Shown here in pieces: positions 59,102-64,000 of a stretch of DNA of 64,000 bases. This DNA comes from Sanderia malayensis. Its lineage: Eukaryota; Cnidaria; Scyphozoa; Semaeostomeae; Pelagiidae. The stretch spans positions 3,410,001 to 3,474,000 of the forward strand of contig RQOL01000699.1 of assembly GCA_013076295.1 (NCBI GenBank), read 5' to 3'. Made by a program: the position numbers and the translations under genes. Under the pieces are notes generated by a model. That model had not been told where the DNA came from. It worked only from the letters and a program-made list of their open reading frames with translations, and did no database searches. Numbering within the stretch: the stretch's first letter is position 1; every line of letters starts with the position of its first letter.

Positions 59102-62100
59102 TCAAACTTTACCTTTCTTCCCTTCTCTCAAATTGTGCCACCAATGTAACAACGGGGTGCGATTTTCCCAGATGAGATTATGACCATATTTAACGTACCA
59201 TCTGAGAGAGAGAGACAAGGGTGATGAACTTAATCACATTATAAGTGAACCGAAGAAGCGTTTGTTCTATGTACCAATGAACTTAACTTCAAAGAAGCAT
59301 GAGCCATAATTGTAGACTTACATTCCAAATAATGTTCCACCAAGATGTGCACCATGATCAAATAGCCTCCATCGGAAGAGGAGGCCTGCTACATCGATTG
59401 CAATAATACTCATCAACGCCTGAAGCAAATGGGAGATTAATGGTTAAAGAACTGTACACAAAGGTGTGTGTCAATTAATTCCGCGGTAGAATGTAAGTGT
59501 GCAAAGGTATTATAAAAAAATCCTCATACGAGAGCTTGCAAGTTTTGCATCCAGCCTATTGTTAAATAAACAATAGGATATTGTTGCTTCTATTGTTTTG
59601 ATCAGAAATATCATCCCGGAGCTTCTTAATCCATTGGTTCTTATATGCTTCGGTTTTTAACTGTATGAGGCGAATAAAGAGGGAAAAGCAAGTGAATTTA
59701 TCTCACCGTTTTCGCTGAAAATGAGAAGAACGGAAGAAATAGAATGGCCAGTCGGGCGTCTGGTCTTTCAATGCAGACGGCTCCAAGAACGGCAAGCAAA
59801 GCTCCAGACTAAAGAAGAAATTTCTGTTATTACAACATCTCGATTCACAATGACAGTGGTGGATAAAATTGTAAAACAAAGGATAAAGAATGTAGATACG
59901 AGAAAACCATATAAGAACGTGAAGATTAAAGCGGTAAAAGGTTTAGAACCTGCTAAGAACATTTTAAGGTTTTGTGAATGAAGGATGAAAACATCTAAGA
60001 CATTGTGTATGTAAATCAAAGAATTTTTTAAATTTTAAGAACATTTACGAACAATTTTTGGCTAAATCTAAAACATTGAAAATGTTCTAGGTTTGCTAAA
60101 AGTTGGATGCTCTTATAAAGAAACGCGTAAAAGATAACGATTAACTATTTTATTGATTAAAAACTGTTCCTTTTAATTAAGCATCAAAATATGATTTAAC
60201 AACACAATGTAGTGTGATAATTACTTACAGCCCCTAAAGATGCCACAGCACTTCCCGTAGCTATTTTTAATGCGTGACTGCACAGCGAGGCGACGACACC
60301 TGAGGAGGAGCAAACATACAAAAAATGATGATAAAATAGAACAATGACCAACAACAACAACAACAGCATAAATTTAGTATTGTCTTAATGTGGTGTACCT
60401 CCAGTTAGATAGAATGCCAGGAATTGTTCAGAACCAAGTAAATCTGTGGATTGGAAATGAAATATATACGTCTATATAAAGCAGTTACAAGATTTATACT
60501 TTCATGATATCCAAATTGTTTTTTTCAAACCTTGTATTGGCAATGCAAAACTCCACAGAACAACCATGTTACAACCTAAATGCCACAGTTCTGAATGACT
60601 AAATGTTGATGTGAACATAGGTAGACTTCGTCCTATGACGGAAAAAATTATTGTAATTACCAGCATTCTGATGACTGCAATAGTGTGAAACTCTGAGCAA
60701 CAACCAATGCAGTATTTATGTGTTATTATTATCATTATATACCAGAAAAGCCTACCATGGTATAGAGCATTGTAGGCATTTATATACCAGAAAGGCCTAC
60801 CATGGTATAGAATGTCTTTATCAGCAAAGTTAGTACTTTGCTGATAAAGACGTTTCATTAGATTTTAATAAAAAACTTTAGAGTTGAAATGGGATAGAAT
60901 ATATAAAGAGAAATATAAGATAAAACAGCTTTTTGATATTTGAAAACTCATCTTATGAAGAAAATAATTCACAAATAAAGAAAATAGTTCAAAAATACTT
61001 ACGACTAAATGCATTTGCAGTGAACCACTTTGTCATGAAATACCTCATGGCAGGAATTTGCCAACAAACGAATACACAGGCATTTAATGCTATGATACCT
61101 AAAGAGAGAAAATATAAAAAGCTTCACCATGGTGTCACCAGTTATATTGTCAATTATCAATGTCAACAAATTCATTGTGACACTGTGGCAAGCTCAAATT
61201 GAATTTTCGCAAATGCAAAACCCATGAGTGTTGCGTGACAAATTTCGCCTCCCGAGTAAACACAAACTTTGGTTAAAATCGTCAAAAAAACAACAAGTCG
61301 TTCTGAACAAAGTCATGTCTTACCAGAAGCTAATTTCTGACCATCATTCAGAGAATTCCACCAGGAATTTATCTAAAAATCAAACCAATAAAATAAAATA
61401 ATAATTTTAAAGTTAAGTCTCAACTACAAATATAACAATGAGCAATAATTAATATGATAAATACAATTAAAAAAAGTTATATAATTATGTTATGTTGTAG
61501 ATAAATTATGATAAGATCTTTTAACTTTATATATTCATTGTTACATCTTCAGTTACCTTTAGGGGACCAGTTTCATTACATTTTAATGCTAGGTTTGATT
61601 TGAGAATGACATGTGAATGCAAGGAAAGAACTTTACCGTTGATCGGAATGAGAGTTCTTTTCTACTTCTTTCATATCCTTCCTTTCGATATCCTCTGCTG
61701 ATCATGGCATGTCTGATCCTCTCGTATTGTAATATTGTGCAAGCTGCAAATGCACCACAACCAAACTAAAACAGAAAGAACAGGAAGAACAAAACAGTAA
61801 GCTCAGATAGCAATGCTGTGCAAGACAGAAATTTAAAATCCTTGAATTTCCAATAGTCTGTGAACAAGAACATTAAAGTTGGATTTATAGCATTGCATTG
61901 TCTTAAATTAATCGATAGCAGCCTTGGATTGCAATGCAACATGTTGGTCAAGACTTCCAATTTTAGCTGCATATTAGATGCCATACATGCAGTTGTCATT
62001 AACTGCTAAATGGTTCCATAAGGGCCAAGGTGCATTCCATGTAGCAAATCCCGAAGATCTTCGGCGTGGAGTAATGTTCTTTGGCGTGGCATTGGCGTGA

Positions 62101-63426
62101 GATCGGTATTTGCTGGCGTGTGGCGTACCAATTTTAATTTAATTTATTACATTATTCTTCTAATTACTTGTGATTGATTGCCATTCTGTTAGCACTTATT
62201 GATTTGTTCCATCACCATTTGGTTTGTGCGCGTATTTCTGCATCATTGTTATGCCAATGCATAAATAACTGGTAATTATGGGGGTGGGTTTGGCGCAATG
62301 TTTTTGTTTGTTTTTTAATTGCATATAAACCCTGGCATACACCTGGCCTTGCCTTGGCGTACCTTCGGCGTGGAGTTTACATGGAATGCACCCTGGCAGG
62401 CAATATCAGTAGTGCAGTACCTAAACAAAGTGAAGAAACAAATTGTTTTCTTACCAAGCCAGTAAAGAGCAATGGTTTTATAATTCTACTAGTTCGATTA
62501 TTTGGTATATCTCCGGGAGATCCATTGAATTTTCTTGTAAAGATTCGCTCTATGAGAAAACCTCTAAAGAAAGAATAACATTATAATTAGCCAGGGTGAA
62601 TCTGAGTGCCTATTTCCGGAAGATCTTCGGCGCAGAGCACTAGGTAGACATTTTTTTGGCGCAAAGTTTTGGCGCAGAGAATTGCCCCAATCTACTTTGG
62701 CGCAGCACTTTGGTGCAGAAGCAAAGATTTGTTGGGTTTATTTCATGATTTTTGATCATCCTGTGTCTTACTGGATACTTTTTACTGAAAAGGCACTCTG
62801 ACAAAGTTTTTTACTGACTTGATGTAGCCTAAGCGTGCGTTCAGTGCAGACTTTTCTATCTACTGCAAAGGAGAGCTAACAAGTCCCCTGTAAATTATAT
62901 ACTGACGCAGGCTGACACAGGCTGGAGCAGTTTCGGCGCAGGAAAAAGTGAGCTCATGGCGCACAAAATATATCAGGAGAAAAATCTTCGGAGCAGAGTG
63001 AAGGTCAGATTCACCCTGGATAATTAGTAGTTATTGCACCAGATGGATGGAGACTGAACAAGCCTCCTCACTACATCGAGGCAAGACAGCGAGGAGAGCT
63101 TACACCCAAAGCAATTGGTGAACCGTAGCATCTAACCCTCTATATACTAAGCCAGGGAACCCAGATTGAATTAAAATAATTAATCTTAAAATATCAATAA
63201 CTAAGGTGATGTGATCCAACCAGAAACAACGTGTTGAGACGAACAAAATTCAAAACAAAAATTTCCAATTTACGCATAAGATAACGCAAAAATCATAACA
63301 TATAGAAAAGACATAATACCTTTTCAGCTTATCACCTTGTTTTGCATGTGTAAAATAAAATGTTGACGGCTGCAATTTGCTTTTAAAGTTGCGACATATA
63401 CATTTTCTGCAAAGCAAAGTCGCCAT
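59102..63426 (-). CDS. PARL: Presenilin-associated rhomboid-like protease, mitochondrial
   Basis: Inner mitochondrial membrane rhomboid serine protease. Eleven exons: 63426-63320, 62563-62455, 61765-61637, 61372-61324, 61098-61003, 60632-60531, 60443-60399, 60299-60229, 59808-59707, 59419-59322, 59201-59102; 1008 nt, 335 aa (human 379). Basic/Cys-rich N-terminus compatible with mitochondrial import. 'INSWWNSLNDGQK' and 'FTSTFSHSELWHLGCNMVVL' correspond to the first rhomboid segments. The catalytic motif GASGA is split by the exon 8/9 junction, with Ser at about 237, and the catalytic His lies in 'FDHGAHLGGTLFG' at about 295. The 58-residue spacing equals that of human Ser277-His335. The start lies in AAGATGGCGAC, a YY1-like motif. 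Introns 1, 2, 5 and 9 carry MITEs or hairpins. Confidence 0.96.
59528..59663. mobile_element. MITE of the CAGTAAACA family
   Basis: In PARL intron 9. The inverted right end reads CAGTTAAAAACCGAAGCATA with TA outside (59664-59665). The core has CAGCCTATTGTT and ATTGTTGCTTCTATTGT as in the other copies. The left end is diverged and approximate. Confidence 0.5.
60736..60851. repeat. 45-bp-spaced direct repeat followed by a perfect hairpin
   Basis: In PARL intron 5. TATATACCAGAAA(A/G)GCCTAC with following CATGGTATAG occurs at 60736 and 60781. Then GTCTTTATCAGCAAAGT (60814-60830) pairs perfectly with 60835-60851 across a 4-base loop. Confidence 0.85.
62024..62396. mobile_element. MITE related to the element at 62591
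   Basis: In PARL intron 2. Left CCAAGGTGCATTCCATGTA and inverted right CCAGGGTGCATTCCATGTA. It has GAAGATCTTCGGCGTGGAG just inside the left end and repeated TTGGCGTG/GGCGTAC motifs. No clear target duplication. Confidence 0.55.
62591..63019. mobile_element. Non-autonomous DNA transposon with 8-bp duplication
   Basis: 429 bp in PARL intron 1. Terminal repeats CCAGGGTGAATCTGA at both ends (inverted), flanked by exact ATAATTAG at 62583-62590 and 63020-63027. Subterminal GAAGATCTTCGGCGCAGAG and scattered TTGGCGCA motifs. An 8-bp duplication fits hAT-type (or P/Merlin-type) transposition. Confidence 0.8.
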
Positions 63427-63594
63427 CTTGGCCGAGCCGCTAAAACACTAAGGCGAGGCTGTGCAGTCTCGGATTCAAAGCGCGCAGAAAATGAATCAAA
63501 AACAAGAACATGACGTAAAATTATGTACAGATATTCATAATTTCCAGCCCTCATAACAGAACATACAGAGATAAAAAATATACAATTCCTAAAT
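63427..63594. other. Short gap between the upstream gene's stop and the PARL ATG
   Basis: Only 168 bp separate the stop of the upstream minus-strand gene from the PARL start. No AATAAA for the upstream gene was seen inside it. Confidence 0.5.
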
Positions 63595-64000
63595 TCAAGC
63601 ATCGGAATCTGAGCTGCTACCGCTTAAACACGGCTTAGAAGCAGATCCCATGTCCTTATTTGGTAGTTTGCTACTGCGCACACTAAATGACACAACTTGC
63701 TTTCTCCCCCTGATCCGTGATACACCACGTGATTTATTCAACCGCTTTTTAAATTGCTGCACGGTAGGAAATTTTGATTTCTTATTACCACCAGGTATGG
63801 CCAAAGGGTACGTATTAGACTTCGCATTACGTTTCCTGATATTCGCAGAAACTTCTCCTGTTGTCAAATGGCTGGCATTGATGCCACTGTTATGAAAACT
63901 GTTACTGCTTGCAGACGCTGTTGTGGAAGTGTCTCCAGTTACCCCCGAACGCATCAAATTGACGACTCTTTTAAGACGTTTGCTTTCGATCTGCCCAACG
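63595..64000 (-). CDS. C-terminal part of an unidentified gene
   Basis: Minus-strand frame open from the window edge to TAA at 63595-63597 (135 codons). It is Ser/Lys/Arg-rich and probably disordered: 'VGQIESKRLKRVVNLMRSG', a Ser/Thr-rich stretch, the basic clusters 'NIRKRNAK', 'QQFKKRLNKSRG', 'SRIRGRKQVV' and a phosphorylatable acidic end 'SGSSSDSDA'. The basic patches could be nuclear-localisation signals. No family recognised. Taken as coding because of its length, its composition and its position at the edge; the start lies outside the window. Confidence 0.6.
   Translation of the reverse strand, partial: VGQIESKRLKRVVNLMRSGVTGDTSTTASASSNSFHNSGINASHLTTGEVSANIRKRNAKSNTYPLAIPGGNKKSKFPTVQQFKKRLNKSRGVSRIRGRKQVVSFSVRSSKLPNKDMGSASKPCLSGSSSDSDA

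Overview
This is a nuclear genomic window from an animal. Nearly every gene is split by GT-AG introns, the conserved genes are animal orthologues (MCCC1, RPS19, ATG3, UBXN7, PARL, a PiT phosphate transporter, an NCAM-type adhesion molecule, a PH-domain formin), and the interstitial telomere-like repeats are of the TTAGGG/CCCTAA type. The DNA is AT-rich and holds many DNA transposons. A non-vertebrate, possibly a cnidarian, fits best, but the sequence alone does not fix the species. Exon joins were made by hand from splice sites, reading phase and protein homology.

Layout. 1-2630 (-): 5' part of a formin (PH domain, FH1, start of FH2) in one uninterrupted exon. 3361-10912 (-): nine-exon sodium/phosphate cotransporter; its last intron carries a 131-bp satellite with telomere-like hexamers, and its third intron contains an opposite-strand single-exon gene for a small secreted protein (8063-8656, +). 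11993-19140 (-): 21-exon MCCC1 with an apparent one-base frameshift in exon 12. 19650-20796 (-): RPS19 with a non-coding first exon. 21235-25282 (-): twelve-exon ATG3. 25966-30439: a decayed retroelement with split direct repeats and a tyrosine-recombinase remnant, i.e. the DIRS/PAT/Ngaro type. 32340-39592 (-): NCAM/fasciclin-2-like receptor (5 Ig, 2 FN3, TM). 39593-48600: gene-poor, with palindromes, minisatellites and a 1.2-kb fold-back element with 9-bp target duplications (Mutator-like). 48626-52039: an apparently intact hAT transposon with 8-bp target duplications. 55067-58211 (+): UBXN7. 59102-63426 (-): PARL rhomboid protease. 63595-64000 (-): the 3' end of an unidentified gene.

The host genes look like an ordinary housekeeping neighbourhood: mitochondrial leucine catabolism, mitochondrial inner-membrane proteolysis, autophagy lipidation, ubiquitin/p97 adaptor, ribosome, phosphate uptake, actin nucleation and adhesion. 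Nothing suggests a shared operon. The less ordinary content is the mobile-element layer, with at least four TIR element types, most of them inside introns, and several examples with exact target-site duplications.
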